A DNA stretch of 46,351 bases from a virus, in IMG/VR virus record IMGVR_UViG_3300002180_000020, positions 1 to 46,351 of that record, one strand, 5' to 3'. The notes beneath the pieces are model-generated. The model did not search any database. It was not told where the DNA came from and saw nothing but the letters and a program-made list of their open reading frames with translations. The position numbers and the translations under genes are program-made. This document shows positions 16,250 to 24,812 of the stretch, one piece after another; positions within the stretch are counted from its first letter, which is position 1; the number at the start of each line of letters is the position of its first letter.

Positions 16250-17116
16250 GTGGATGACATTGCAAAAGCTTTAGAAGATATTAATAATGAAATTGATGCT
16301 TTAGGTTTGCCTCAAGTTTTAGGCGTTGATAATACAACAGGCACAAATGATATTTCAATTGATAATGGTCAAGTTTTAAAAGGCACATCAAGCGGTTCAT
16401 ATATAGATTTAGATGATGGAACAAATAGTGCTATTCAGTTAAACTCATTAAGGAGTGTTTATGCTCAAGGTGGAGACTTTATAAACAATATAAACACAGG
16501 AGCATCTGTTGTCAATGATGTTGGGTGTTCAATTGTTCTTTTTAAAAATGATTTTGCAAGATATGGAGAGATTTCAGTTATTGGTAATTCTGAAAATGAT
16601 GTTTTAAGTTTTGACATACCAAATTATCCTTCAATAATTTCTTCTCAAAATAATATTGTAAGACAAAATGTCAATAATACTGTTGTTTTAGGTGGTAAAG
16701 ATATTGTATCAAAAACAGATGATACGGCTTATGTAAATCAAATCAGCTTTAATTTAAATTCAACATTTGAAACGATATTAAAACATATACCTCCAACATC
16801 AGACAATTTAGTAGAGATACAAAACGGAAGTGGTATATTATCTTTTCTTTCAGATATTTTAAAACAAAAAAGCGGAGTTATTCCAATAGGTTCATTTACA
16901 GGTAATCCTTTAAGGGCAACCGTAACATTCGCAACGCCTTTTGATGATGCAAATTATTCAATATCCATTATAGAGGTGACAAATGCAAATAAAAATATTA
17001 ACCCAAAAATTGATGCATCACCAACAGCTGCAGGATTCACTGTCAGCCTTGGAACAATAAATCCTAATAACATTGTTGATGTTCGTTGGGTAGCAACTAA
17101 ATACGGAGAAAATTAA
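16250..17116 (+). CDS. Fibre-like structural protein, C-terminal part
   Basis: 288 residues from GTG at 16250, but the same frame is open and protein-like from 16028, coding for about 74 further residues such as SPNLIHLGSFTNYTDLITQ and YGGTFYSKGTYAWNGVDWD. These are typical of phage fibre and baseplate proteins. The GTG is therefore probably not the true start. The later part has beta-repeats (NDISIDNGQVLKGTSSGSYIDLDDG) resembling those in the fibre gene at 25557, and a C-terminal tip-like sheet. Most likely part of a 448-residue protein with the 15771 frame. Confidence 0.75.
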   Translation: MDDIAKALEDINNEIDALGLPQVLGVDNTTGTNDISIDNGQVLKGTSSGSYIDLDDGTNSAIQLNSLRSVYAQGGDFINNINTGASVVNDVGCSIVLFKNDFARYGEISVIGNSENDVLSFDIPNYPSIISSQNNIVRQNVNNTVVLGGKDIVSKTDDTAYVNQISFNLNSTFETILKHIPPTSDNLVEIQNGSGILSFLSDILKQKSGVIPIGSFTGNPLRATVTFATPFDDANYSISIIEVTNANKNINPKIDASPTAAGFTVSLGTINPNNIVDVRWVATKYGEN

Positions 17117-17117
17117 T

Positions 17118-17699
17118 ATGAGTTTAGGAACAAATAATATTGAGTTTGATAGTTTAACAGCAGACACATCTGTTTTGACAAATGGAATGCTATGGTTTAG
17201 GAGTGATTTTAATCAATTCCAAATGAGGGCAAATGGAACCACATTTTCACTACCTACAATGGATGATTTAATTCACAGCACAGCCTTTTTGGTTTATGAA
17301 AATGGTGTTCCAAACACTCCTTTAACTTTGAATGTTTGGAACTATTTTGATATGCTCACAGCAACATTAGACACTCCAACACTTTTTGAGTTTGAACAAT
17401 TAACAGGGTTTCCTGATACTTTAGTTTATAAAGGAACAGAAACAAAGGTAGTTAGAATTGTTTCTACAACAGGTTTAAGGCGTATTGGAGGAGGTATAAA
17501 TACTTACCAAATGAGGTGGGTTAAAAATGGTGGGCAAATTGGCGGAGTAAAACAATTTGAGCTTGGTGGAACAGATGGTTCAATTTCTATGACTGCATTG
17601 GTTGAAATGGAACTTGATGACCAAATTTGGTTAGAGATAAGGAATATTTCAGATGCTGATGATGTTAGATTATTAAGTGCAAATATAACAGTGAAATAA
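17118..17699 (+). CDS. Structural protein, likely fibre or virion accessory
   Basis: 193 residues. The opening, 'NNIEFDSLTADTSVLTNGMLWFRSDFNQFQMRANG', is a typical phage-fibre start, where a short motif describing a sample table is followed by a beta-rich globular domain (LRRIGGGINTYQMRWVKNGGQ). It starts one base after the preceding gene. It may be the tip or a partner of the preceding fibre-like protein. Confidence 0.65.
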   Translation: MSLGTNNIEFDSLTADTSVLTNGMLWFRSDFNQFQMRANGTTFSLPTMDDLIHSTAFLVYENGVPNTPLTLNVWNYFDMLTATLDTPTLFEFEQLTGFPDTLVYKGTETKVVRIVSTTGLRRIGGGINTYQMRWVKNGGQIGGVKQFELGGTDGSISMTALVEMELDDQIWLEIRNISDADDVRLLSANITVK

Positions 17700-17700
17700 T

Positions 17701-18243
17701 ATGATTCTACAAATAGAAAACAATAAAATCTTAACAGATGTAACTGCATTAGATGCGGTTCAAAATCCTGTACATGGCGACTCTTTTTTTATAACGTCAG
17801 AAGAGAAATGCTTTTCTTTTTATAATACTTCAAAAAACCAAGAGGATGGCTTTTGGGCTCCAGATGCTGAATTAAATATTTATGAAAAGACAAGTATATT
17901 ATCTGCAAACCATACAGATGTCACTGCATTCTATCCAAATGTTATTGGTCAACCATTAGACGAAATAAAACAAACATATCAAAAATATGAAGCAGACGGT
18001 GTTGAGTATAATAATGACTTTAGGGCTCAACTTGTTTTAGATTATAAAATAGGGATTTTAACAGCTTCACAAATTTATGAGGTAGAAGCTAAGATAAAAA
18101 ATGTCAGAGAACTTGTGAAAAACGGTGATTGGTTGACAGCACAGAATGCTATGTTATCAATAACGGTTGATGGTTCTTTTTCTCAAACAATGCACGATGA
18201 TGTTTCTGATTATATCAATAATTATATATTAAACAATTATTAA
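17701..18243 (+). CDS. Hypothetical virion or fibre-associated protein
   Basis: 180 residues. The N-terminal half is beta-rich; the C-terminal half (about 100-180) is helical, with 'LDYKIGILTASQIYEVEAKIKNVRELVKNGDWLTAQ', a pattern seen in small proteins next to fibres. A chaperone role for fibre assembly is possible, not shown. It starts one base after the previous stop. Confidence 0.65.
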   Translation: MILQIENNKILTDVTALDAVQNPVHGDSFFITSEEKCFSFYNTSKNQEDGFWAPDAELNIYEKTSILSANHTDVTAFYPNVIGQPLDEIKQTYQKYEADGVEYNNDFRAQLVLDYKIGILTASQIYEVEAKIKNVRELVKNGDWLTAQNAMLSITVDGSFSQTMHDDVSDYINNYILNNY

Positions 18244-18244
18244 A

Positions 18245-18370
18245 ATGACACAACAAGAAATCATAGATAGGATAGAATTATTGCAAAGTAAACTTGAAGA
18301 GAATGAAACTTCTGTACTTAGGCCAATAATTGAAAATGAAATCAAAAGATTAGAAAAACTTAAAACTTAA
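18245..18370 (+). CDS. Tiny coiled-coil protein
   Basis: A 41-residue reading frame (MTQQEIIDRIELLQSKLEEN...) that predicts almost entirely amphipathic helix. It starts one base after the previous stop (TAAAATGAC) and ends four bases before the next ATG. Fit between neighbours and composition support a real gene. Function unknown. Confidence 0.55.
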   Translation: MTQQEIIDRIELLQSKLEENETSVLRPIIENEIKRLEKLKT

Positions 18371-18374
18371 AATT

Positions 18375-18704
18375 ATGGGCTTTTTATTATTTATATTATC
18401 ATTTATTTTAGTCGTTGCTTTCTCTCCAATTGGCTTATTGATATCATTGTTTAAATACAGAAATGATTATTACTTTAGATTGGCAATTTCTTTAGACCAA
18501 TTTAGAAATGTTGTTATGAGTCATTTATTTAATTTTATATTAATTAATAGTGATAAACACCAATTTGGCAATCCTGATGAGACAATCAGTTCTGTTTTAG
18601 GAAAGAACAAAAAAAATAATTCTTTAGCTTACTTAGGTAGGCGTTTGGATGCTTTATTAAATGGACTAGATGAAAACCACTCAATAAAAAGTATTGAAAA
18701 ATAG
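18375..18704 (+). CDS. Membrane protein before the tail sheath
   Basis: 109 residues with a strongly hydrophobic N-terminus (MGFLLFILSFILVVAFSPIGLLISLF, a transmembrane helix or signal anchor) and a polar helical remainder. Not a recognised family, though similar-looking proteins are common in Bacteroidota phages near tail genes. It ends just upstream of the sheath promoter. Confidence 0.7.
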   Translation: MGFLLFILSFILVVAFSPIGLLISLFKYRNDYYFRLAISLDQFRNVVMSHLFNFILINSDKHQFGNPDETISSVLGKNKKNNSLAYLGRRLDALLNGLDENHSIKSIEK

Positions 18705-18725
18705 TCAGCAATTAAAAAAAAACTT

Positions 18726-18733
18726 TATATTTG
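18726..18733 (+). promoter_or_regulatory. -7 box before the tail sheath gene
   Basis: TATATTTG at 18726-18733, 19 bases before the sheath ATG, in an A-rich leader. No suitable -33 TTG is seen at the usual distance. It lacks the 18-bp element. The sheath and tube need high expression, which fits an extra promoter here. Confidence 0.5.
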
Positions 18734-18752
18734 TAATTAAAAATAGAAAAAA

Positions 18753-20267
18753 ATGGCAATAAGTACATCAGTAGGTTTAGAAAGAATAAGCCGAATTGTA
18801 GGATATACAATTAAGAAAGGAAATTTCGCAAATCAAACGCCAAATTTACCGCAAAGAATAGCAATATTAGGCGAGGCTAATACTGCAAATCAAGGAGCTT
18901 TATCATTAACACCAATAGAAATTACTTCAGCTCAAGAGGCTGGTACTTTATATGGTTATGGTTCTCCAATTTATAATATGATGAGAATCTTAAGACCTGC
19001 AAATGGCGGCGGAGTAGGAGGAATTCCAACAGTTGTTTACCCTCAAGCCACGGCTTCAGGAGTTGCTGCTGAAAGAGAGTTGACTCCAACAGGTACCGCA
19101 ACTGCAAATGGAACTCATACTATTGTGATTAATGGTCGTAGAAACATTGATGGCGGTAGATATGATATTGACATTGTTACTGGAGATACTCCTGCTGTGA
19201 TAGTGGCTAAAATTGTTGATTCAATTAACAATGTTTTAGGTTCACCTGTAATTGCAGCAGATGCGACAACAGAAGCAGTTCTAACAAGTAAGTGGGAAGG
19301 TTTAACATCTGAGGAATTAGATGTGATAGTTGATACAAATGATACAAGCATAGGAGTAACTTATGCGGTTGTTTCATCTGCTACTGGAACAGGTACTCCT
19401 GCAGTTTCTACTGCTTTAAACTTGTTTGGAAGTGATTGGAATACAATAGTGGTTAATCCTTATGGAGCTCCTGTTTTTACAGAGCTAGAAGCTTTTAACG
19501 GTATTCCAGACCCATCAAGCCCAACAGGTAGATATCAGGGAATTATAATGAAGCCTTTCATTGCTTTATATGGTAGCAAAGTTGATGACCCATCAATCAT
19601 TACTGATGCGAGAAAAGATGAGGTTACCAATGCAGTTTGTCCTGCTCCTTTTTCAAAAGGACTAAACATGGAGGCAGCTGCAAACATGGCAACTTTATTT
19701 TCTAGAGTTGCTCAAGATACACCTCATTTAGACGTTAATGCTAAAAGCTATCCAGATATGCCAATTCCTGAAGATGGGAATATTGGTTCTATGAGCTCTT
19801 ACAATTTTAGAGATTCAATAGTGAAAAAAGGAAGTTCAACAGTTGATTTGGTTTCAAATAGATATCAAGTTCAAGATTTTGTCACTACTTATCATCCTGT
19901 AGGAGAGACTCCTCCACAGTTTAGATACTGTAGAAATTTAATGTTGGATTTCAATGTTAGATTTGGTTACTATTTATTGGAGCAGGTAAATGTTGTTGAC
20001 CACGCTATTGCAGCAGACAATGATGTTGTTTCTGCTGACGGTGTAATTAAGCCAAAACAATGGAAACAAATAGTAGACAATTATGCAAAAGAACTTGGTT
20101 TAAGAGCTTTAATTGCAGACGTTCCATTTATGCAAGAATCAATTGAAGTTGGAATTAGCACAGTTAATCCTGATAGATTAGAAACTGCTTTCTCTTACAA
20201 AAGAACAGGAGTTGCAAGAATATCAGCTACAACTGCAGAAGCAGGTTTTAACTTTGGTGAAGTTTAA
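18753..20267 (+). CDS. Tail sheath protein (contractile tail)
   Basis: 504 residues, the size of Mu gpL-type sheaths. The N-terminus VGYTIKKGNFANQTPNLPQRIAILGEAN and the mid segment 'GYGSPIYNMMRILRPANGGG' correspond to sheath domain features, followed by a variable insertion (about 110-215, Thr/Val-rich) and the C-terminal 'RYCRNLMLDFNVRFGYYLLEQVNVVDHAIA' with helix 'PKQWKQIVDNYAKELG', which is the strand-exchange and contraction core. It defines the virion as a myovirus-type particle. The promoter at 18726 precedes it. Confidence 0.92.
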   Translation: MAISTSVGLERISRIVGYTIKKGNFANQTPNLPQRIAILGEANTANQGALSLTPIEITSAQEAGTLYGYGSPIYNMMRILRPANGGGVGGIPTVVYPQATASGVAAERELTPTGTATANGTHTIVINGRRNIDGGRYDIDIVTGDTPAVIVAKIVDSINNVLGSPVIAADATTEAVLTSKWEGLTSEELDVIVDTNDTSIGVTYAVVSSATGTGTPAVSTALNLFGSDWNTIVVNPYGAPVFTELEAFNGIPDPSSPTGRYQGIIMKPFIALYGSKVDDPSIITDARKDEVTNAVCPAPFSKGLNMEAAANMATLFSRVAQDTPHLDVNAKSYPDMPIPEDGNIGSMSSYNFRDSIVKKGSSTVDLVSNRYQVQDFVTTYHPVGETPPQFRYCRNLMLDFNVRFGYYLLEQVNVVDHAIAADNDVVSADGVIKPKQWKQIVDNYAKELGLRALIADVPFMQESIEVGISTVNPDRLETAFSYKRTGVARISATTAEAGFNFGEV

Positions 20268-20300
20268 AAAAATAAAAAATAAATTTAAAAAATAGAAAAC

Positions 20301-20711
20301 ATGGCAACAGGCGGTGATATAATAGAAATAACTTACAACCACACAACTTTAGGAACAGGTATTATCTTTGCAAAATCTGCAGAAGATAGTACTTTTGACT
20401 TGGGTGGTTTTACATCAGTAGATGATGCAAACAAAGTTGATGGTGGTGGTAATATGATTGACACAATCAATCAAAAGCGTTGGAAATTTGGAGTGGTTGT
20501 TTCTTGGGATATGAATTCAAGAAATGAGCTGCAAAAGATTCAAGATTTAGCAGAAAGCGGTATCCAAGCAGATTGGACTATTTCAAGTATAAATGGAACA
20601 GTTTGGGGAGGTAAAGGAAAACCAGTTGGAGATTATGAAGCTAATGGAAATGAAGCGACTTTTGACCTTTTACTTTCAGGTGGAGGTAGATTGAAAAAAA
20701 TCACTGGTTAA
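20301..20711 (+). CDS. Tail tube protein (Mu gpM-like)
   Basis: 136 residues, the usual size of small tube proteins. The beta-rich pattern 'DIIEITYNHTTLGTGIIFAKSAEDSTFDLGG' and 'KRWKFGVVVSWDMNSRNELQKIQDLAESG' is typical of phage tube subunits that stack as hexameric rings inside the sheath. Lies directly after the sheath. Confidence 0.85.
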   Translation: MATGGDIIEITYNHTTLGTGIIFAKSAEDSTFDLGGFTSVDDANKVDGGGNMIDTINQKRWKFGVVVSWDMNSRNELQKIQDLAESGIQADWTISSINGTVWGGKGKPVGDYEANGNEATFDLLLSGGGRLKKITG

Positions 20712-20736
20712 TTAAGTAATCAATAAAACAAACATA

Positions 20737-21147
20737 ATGAACAAAGGAAACAAAATCAGTAAAGAAGTTGCTGAAAAAGAAGTAGAAAAATGGCTTGATT
20801 ATAAGAAAGTCGATGAAAACAAAAGAACTGACAACGAAGATAGTGTAAAAACCCTAACCCAAGCAATTGAGCTAGGTTATTTGACTTTTAATTCAAAAGA
20901 CAATACTTTTACTCATAAGTTGAAATTTCCAATTGGAGAAACAGACCCATTAGTTGAGTTGGTTTATAAACCGAGGTTGAAAATGAGCGAAGTTCATTTA
21001 AGAACTCAAAATATAAAAAGCAATGATACTTTTGGTTTAATTACTGCTTATGTTTGTGCCTTGACAGGTGTAAACTCTGGAGTAATAAAAGACATAGAAA
21101 CAGAAGATAATAGAATTTGCCAGGCAATTGCTATCTTTTTCCTGTAA
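20737..21147 (+). CDS. Tail assembly chaperone, 0-frame product
   Basis: 136 residues between tube and tape measure genes, the standard place of tail assembly chaperones, which keep the tape measure protein soluble until the tube forms. The last codons ATC-TTT-TTC-CTG-TAA include a slippery stretch CTTTTTC (21135-21141). A -1 shift there gives a longer product through 21311. An RNA stem-loop follows at 21152-21194. Confidence 0.8.
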   Translation: MNKGNKISKEVAEKEVEKWLDYKKVDENKRTDNEDSVKTLTQAIELGYLTFNSKDNTFTHKLKFPIGETDPLVELVYKPRLKMSEVHLRTQNIKSNDTFGLITAYVCALTGVNSGVIKDIETEDNRICQAIAIFFL

Positions 21148-21311
21148 CTCAAAGCTCCCTTACAAATACTGTCTTGACAGTCGTAAGGGAGTTTAAATGG
21201 ACTCCAAGTATTATTTCAAATCTTTATGTTGACAATATAGATTTTGAAGGCTTATTTTTTTGGTATGAAGATATTGAAAAAGTTATTAAAGAAATGAAAA
21301 ACAAAAAGTAG
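21117..21311 (+). CDS. -1 frame extension of the tail assembly chaperone
   Basis: Open in the -1 frame relative to 20737, with only a TTG as a possible start, so most likely made as a frameshift fusion of about 191 residues rather than alone. The frameshifted part (PVTQSSLTNTVLTVVREFKW ... EDIEKVIKEMKNKK) is about 57 residues. Two-product chaperones made by -1 frameshifting are the rule in lambda and in many contractile phages. Confidence 0.7.
   Translation: MPGNCYLFPVTQSSLTNTVLTVVREFKWTPSIISNLYVDNIDFEGLFFWYEDIEKVIKEMKNKK
21135..21141 (+). other. Candidate -1 frameshift slippery site CTTTTTC
   Basis: 0-frame codons TTT (21136-21138) and TTC (21139-21141) lie six codons or fewer from the stop (21145-21147). 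A -1 shift re-pairs them as CTT and TTT. It is not a perfect X-XXY-YYZ heptamer, since the first base is C. The downstream stem-loop strengthens the case. Confidence 0.6.
21152..21194 (+). promoter_or_regulatory. Long stem-loop, likely frameshift stimulator
   Basis: CTCCCTTAC (21155-21163) pairs with GTAAGGGAG (21183-21191), extended by A-T and G-U pairs to 21152-21194. Inside it ACTGTC (21168-21173) pairs with GACAGT (21176-21181) around a two-base loop. It begins about ten bases after the slippery site. No U-run follows, so it is not a classic terminator; it also lies within the -1 coding frame. Confidence 0.75.
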
Positions 21312-21313
21312 TC

Positions 21314-23146
21314 ATGGGAGCCTTTACAATACCATCAATATTTACAGCGGTAGACAAATTCTCTGCCCCGGTTAGGAAGATGACTGCAAATATGCAATCT
21401 TTTTCACAGAAAGCTGGAGCAGGAATAAATCGTCTTGATAGAAATGTCAGAAAATTAACTCCATCATTAGGTGGCTTAGGGAAGCAGATGTTGGCCTTTG
21501 CTTCTGCAGGTGTTTTGATTGCAGGAGTTGGTAATGCTGTTAATACTATAAAGGAGTACGAACAAGCTAATGCAGATTTATCTGCTGTAATGAATACTTC
21601 AATAGAAAACCAAAATACTTTAGGTAAAGATGCGGAAAGATTAGGTTCTATAACTGCTAAATCAGCCACAGAGGTTGTTGGTCTTCAAGAAGCTTTTGCA
21701 CGTTTAGGCTTTACGACTCCTGAAATTGTGAATATGACAGAAGCTACCATTGCTGGTTCTATTGCAATGAATGCCGAGTTATCAAACACCGCGGAGCTTA
21801 CTGGTGCAATGGTTAAGACGTTTGATAGCTTTAGCTCTATTGATGCTCCTGATATTCTTGATAAAATGACTTTGGCAACACAAAAGTCAGCATTGAATTT
21901 TGAAAAATTAGAGACCGCCTTACCAATTGTTGGTGGTGCTGCAAATGCAGCAGGAATTGGTTTTGAACAAATGCTTTCTTTACTTGGTAAATTGAGTGAT
22001 GCTGGTATTGATGCGAGTAGCTCTTCTACTGCATTAAGAAATATCTTTTTAGATAGTGCTAAAAAAGGTCACTCATATACTCAAATACTGCAAAACATTC
22101 AAGCAAACCAAGATAAATTAACAGCAGCAAATGATGAATTTGGTAAGAGAGGAGCCGTATCAGCGACTATTTTAGCAAATAAACTTGAAGAGGTTGATGT
22201 TTTAACTAATAAATTAAGTGATTCGCAAACTTTCCAAGGAGCAGCACAAAAAGCAGCAGAAAAGAGGTTGGACACTTTTGAGGGTTCTTTGACACTTTTA
22301 TCAAGTGCTTATGAGGGTTTATTATTAGATATAAATAAAGGTTCAGGAGCTTTAGGTATTTTTAAAAAAGTGATTCAATTTGTAACTAAACACATCAAGG
22401 CAATTGCAGTAACAATAGGAGTTCTTGTTGGTGCTTTTGTTGCTTTGAAAATAGCTATTGGATTAACTAAGGGATTTTTAATCGCCTACAATGTTGTTAT
22501 GGGTATTTCTGCAGTCTTGAATGGCGGTATGACTAAAGCTGTCGCATCCAATACGGTTGCTTTAGGAGCTTACAAAGTTATGACAACTCTTGTGACTGCT
22601 GCTCAATGGCTTTGGAATGTTGCTTTATCTGCAAATCCAATAGGCTTAATTATTATTGGAATAGCTGCAATGATTGCCTTAATCACTATTATTATAGTAA
22701 AATATGATGAATGGGGAGCTGCAATGACGACAACTCTAGGCCCTTTAGGTATGATTATAAATATGATTATGTCTTTCAGGAGGAATTGGGACTATATTGT
22801 ATCTGCTTTTAATAATGGCGGTATCCTGGGTGGTATCAAGGCAATTGGTATAGTTATATTAGATTCTATTTTAATGCCCTTACAACAAATGTTAGAGTTG
22901 ATAGATAGAATTCCTGGTGTAGAGCTAGGGCTTGATGATAAACTTGCTGCTTTTAGAGCTAATCTAGGAGTAGAAAACCAACCATTGAATCCTGAAGCTG
23001 CAAAGCAAGAAGGCTTGGCAAATACTATTGAAAAAACACAGACTTCAAATATGAATATTAATATTAATGACCCATCAGGAGCAGCAAGTATAGAATCAGA
23101 TGTTGCTCCAATAGGTGTGAATATTAGCTCAACGGGAGAATTTTAA
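21314..23146 (+). CDS. Tail tape measure protein
   Basis: 610 residues, short for this class, which predicts a short tail (about 90 nm if 1.5 Angstrom per residue of helix is applied; this is a rule of thumb). Contains a PhageMin_Tail-like region (about 85-290): LGSITAKSATEVVGLQEAFARLGF, ALPIVGGAANAAGIGFEQMLSLLGKLSDAGID, SSTALRNIFLDSA. Two hydrophobic stretches (about 355-395 and 440-475) are usual. The C-terminus is disordered and Asn/Ile-rich. Confidence 0.9.
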   Translation: MGAFTIPSIFTAVDKFSAPVRKMTANMQSFSQKAGAGINRLDRNVRKLTPSLGGLGKQMLAFASAGVLIAGVGNAVNTIKEYEQANADLSAVMNTSIENQNTLGKDAERLGSITAKSATEVVGLQEAFARLGFTTPEIVNMTEATIAGSIAMNAELSNTAELTGAMVKTFDSFSSIDAPDILDKMTLATQKSALNFEKLETALPIVGGAANAAGIGFEQMLSLLGKLSDAGIDASSSSTALRNIFLDSAKKGHSYTQILQNIQANQDKLTAANDEFGKRGAVSATILANKLEEVDVLTNKLSDSQTFQGAAQKAAEKRLDTFEGSLTLLSSAYEGLLLDINKGSGALGIFKKVIQFVTKHIKAIAVTIGVLVGAFVALKIAIGLTKGFLIAYNVVMGISAVLNGGMTKAVASNTVALGAYKVMTTLVTAAQWLWNVALSANPIGLIIIGIAAMIALITIIIVKYDEWGAAMTTTLGPLGMIINMIMSFRRNWDYIVSAFNNGGILGGIKAIGIVILDSILMPLQQMLELIDRIPGVELGLDDKLAAFRANLGVENQPLNPEAAKQEGLANTIEKTQTSNMNININDPSGAASIESDVAPIGVNISSTGEF

Positions 23147-23155
23147 AAATAAATT

Positions 23156-23629
23156 ATGAATGATTTATCAATATATGAAAGCGGAAATGGTGGTGATGTT
23201 AGATTGTTGGGTAACGATTTAGAAACCACAGACAGCTATTTCAATATGCCTTACTTGGCTTGGTTTGGTGGCAATCCAGGCTTTAATACATCTATAAACA
23301 CAGAAGAAGGAGAACAGAATTTTGATTGGTTTGGTAATGATTTATTAATGTTTAATGAAAGTGATATTCAATTTAATTCTCTTTTAGAAAATGCTTTGAA
23401 TACTATTGCTTTAGATAGTAATGGTAGAAACTTAATTGAAAACCAAGCTAAAATTGATTTAGATTTTTTTAGTACCTTTGCCTTGGTTGATGTTAATGTT
23501 TCAATAATTGATGATGATAAGGTGCAGATTGATTTAGAACTAACAAAACCTAGCAATCTTGACGTTAAAAGTTTCCAATTCATTTGGGATGCAACCACTC
23601 AAGAGGTAATCGAAAATAAGATATTATAA
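23156..23629 (+). CDS. Baseplate wedge protein, Mu gp46 / gp25-like
   Basis: 157 residues. It begins with 'GNGGDVRLLGNDLETTDSYFNMPYLAWFGGNPG', the typical start of Mu gp46-like proteins, where a short tag for baseplate contact precedes a gpW/gp25 lysozyme-like fold. It lies directly before the baseplate J gene as in Mu-like phages. It links baseplate wedge to tail tube. Confidence 0.75.
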   Translation: MNDLSIYESGNGGDVRLLGNDLETTDSYFNMPYLAWFGGNPGFNTSINTEEGEQNFDWFGNDLLMFNESDIQFNSLLENALNTIALDSNGRNLIENQAKIDLDFFSTFALVDVNVSIIDDDKVQIDLELTKPSNLDVKSFQFIWDATTQEVIENKIL

Positions 23630-23630
23630 A

Positions 23631-24812
23631 ATGGCAGTACAAATACCAACCCTGAAAGAACTATATGATGATATCATTTCTAGTTTAGAAACAGAATTAA
23701 GCATCACAATACCTATTTTTGGTAAGAACTTTTTAAGAGCTTTAGCAACTGTTCAAGCTGCTAAATTGAAACTTTATTATTTGGCAATAGCAAATGTTCA
23801 AAAAAATATATTTGTTGATACTGCTGATTCAGAATTAATTGGAGGAACTTTGGAGCGATTTGGTAGAGTTAAATTAGGTAGAAATCCTTTTACAGCACAA
23901 CCAGGAAGCTACCAAGTAAGTGTTACAGGCACCGTTGGTGCTGTTATTTCTGCAAATACTACATTCAAAAGCAATGATAGCGCCTTAAACCCTTCACAAC
24001 TATATGTCTTAGATTTAGACTATACTTTAGTCGCAGGCCCAAATTCAATAATACTTCGTTCTTTAGAACCAGGGCTTGATAGTAAATTAAATATTGGCGA
24101 TGAATTAACAGCAACGGCACCAATTGCCAATGTTGATTCTTTAGCTACTGTTTTAGTTGAAACTATTGCTCCTTTAGCTCCTGAAGATATTGAAGATTAT
24201 AGAGATAAAGCAATTGAAGCGTATCAATTAGAGCCGCAAGGTGGAGCAGGTTCAGATTATAGGCTTTGGAGTAAAGATGCTCAAGGAGTTAAACAGTCTT
24301 ATCCTTATGCAAAAACAGGCTTTTCAAATGAGCTTGTCCTTTATGTGGAAGCAACTATTGCAGATTCAATAGATGGAAAAGGAACTCCATCAGATGCTTT
24401 ATTATCAGCAGTTGAAGCGGTTATTGAGTTTGACCCTGATGTATCAAAACCGCTAGATGAAAGAGGCAGGCGACCTTTAGGAATATTGAATATTGATTAT
24501 GAACCAGTAACTATTAAAGAGGTGGATATTTTTATCACTGGATTTCAAGGTTTGACTCCTCAAATACAAACAAGTATTTTCAATGCTTTGGAAGAGTCAA
24601 TAAATAATATAAGACCATTTGTTAGCTCTGTTGATATTTTAGCTGATAAAAATGATTTAATCACAACCTTTGGTGTCGTTTATACAATTCAACAAGCAGA
24701 GCTGGGTAGTATATTTTCAGCAGTAAGTATAGAAGTTGATTCATTAGTTTTTGCAAGTTACCAATTCACAGATGGAGAAATTCCACATTTAAATTCAGTT
24801 ACTTATGTTTAA
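23631..24812 (+). CDS. Baseplate J-like protein (Mu gp47 family)
   Basis: 393 residues. N-terminal helix (IPTLKELYDDIISSLETELS), 'ATVQAAKLKLYYLAIANVQKNIFVDTADSELIGGTLERFGRVKLGRNPFTAQPG' (about 42-95) and a beta domain fit Baseplate_J. The later part contains 'APEDIEDYRDKAIEAYQLEPQGGAGSDYRLWSKDAQGV' (about 185-223), another usual J signature. Major wedge protein of contractile baseplates. Overlaps the next gene by 8 bases. Confidence 0.9.
   Translation: MAVQIPTLKELYDDIISSLETELSITIPIFGKNFLRALATVQAAKLKLYYLAIANVQKNIFVDTADSELIGGTLERFGRVKLGRNPFTAQPGSYQVSVTGTVGAVISANTTFKSNDSALNPSQLYVLDLDYTLVAGPNSIILRSLEPGLDSKLNIGDELTATAPIANVDSLATVLVETIAPLAPEDIEDYRDKAIEAYQLEPQGGAGSDYRLWSKDAQGVKQSYPYAKTGFSNELVLYVEATIADSIDGKGTPSDALLSAVEAVIEFDPDVSKPLDERGRRPLGILNIDYEPVTIKEVDIFITGFQGLTPQIQTSIFNALEESINNIRPFVSSVDILADKNDLITTFGVVYTIQQAELGSIFSAVSIEVDSLVFASYQFTDGEIPHLNSVTYV

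Noticed and set aside
21152-21194. Stem-loop as a transcription terminator
   Set aside because: No U-run follows, and it lies within the -1 coding frame joining chaperone to its extension; a frameshift stimulator is the better reading.
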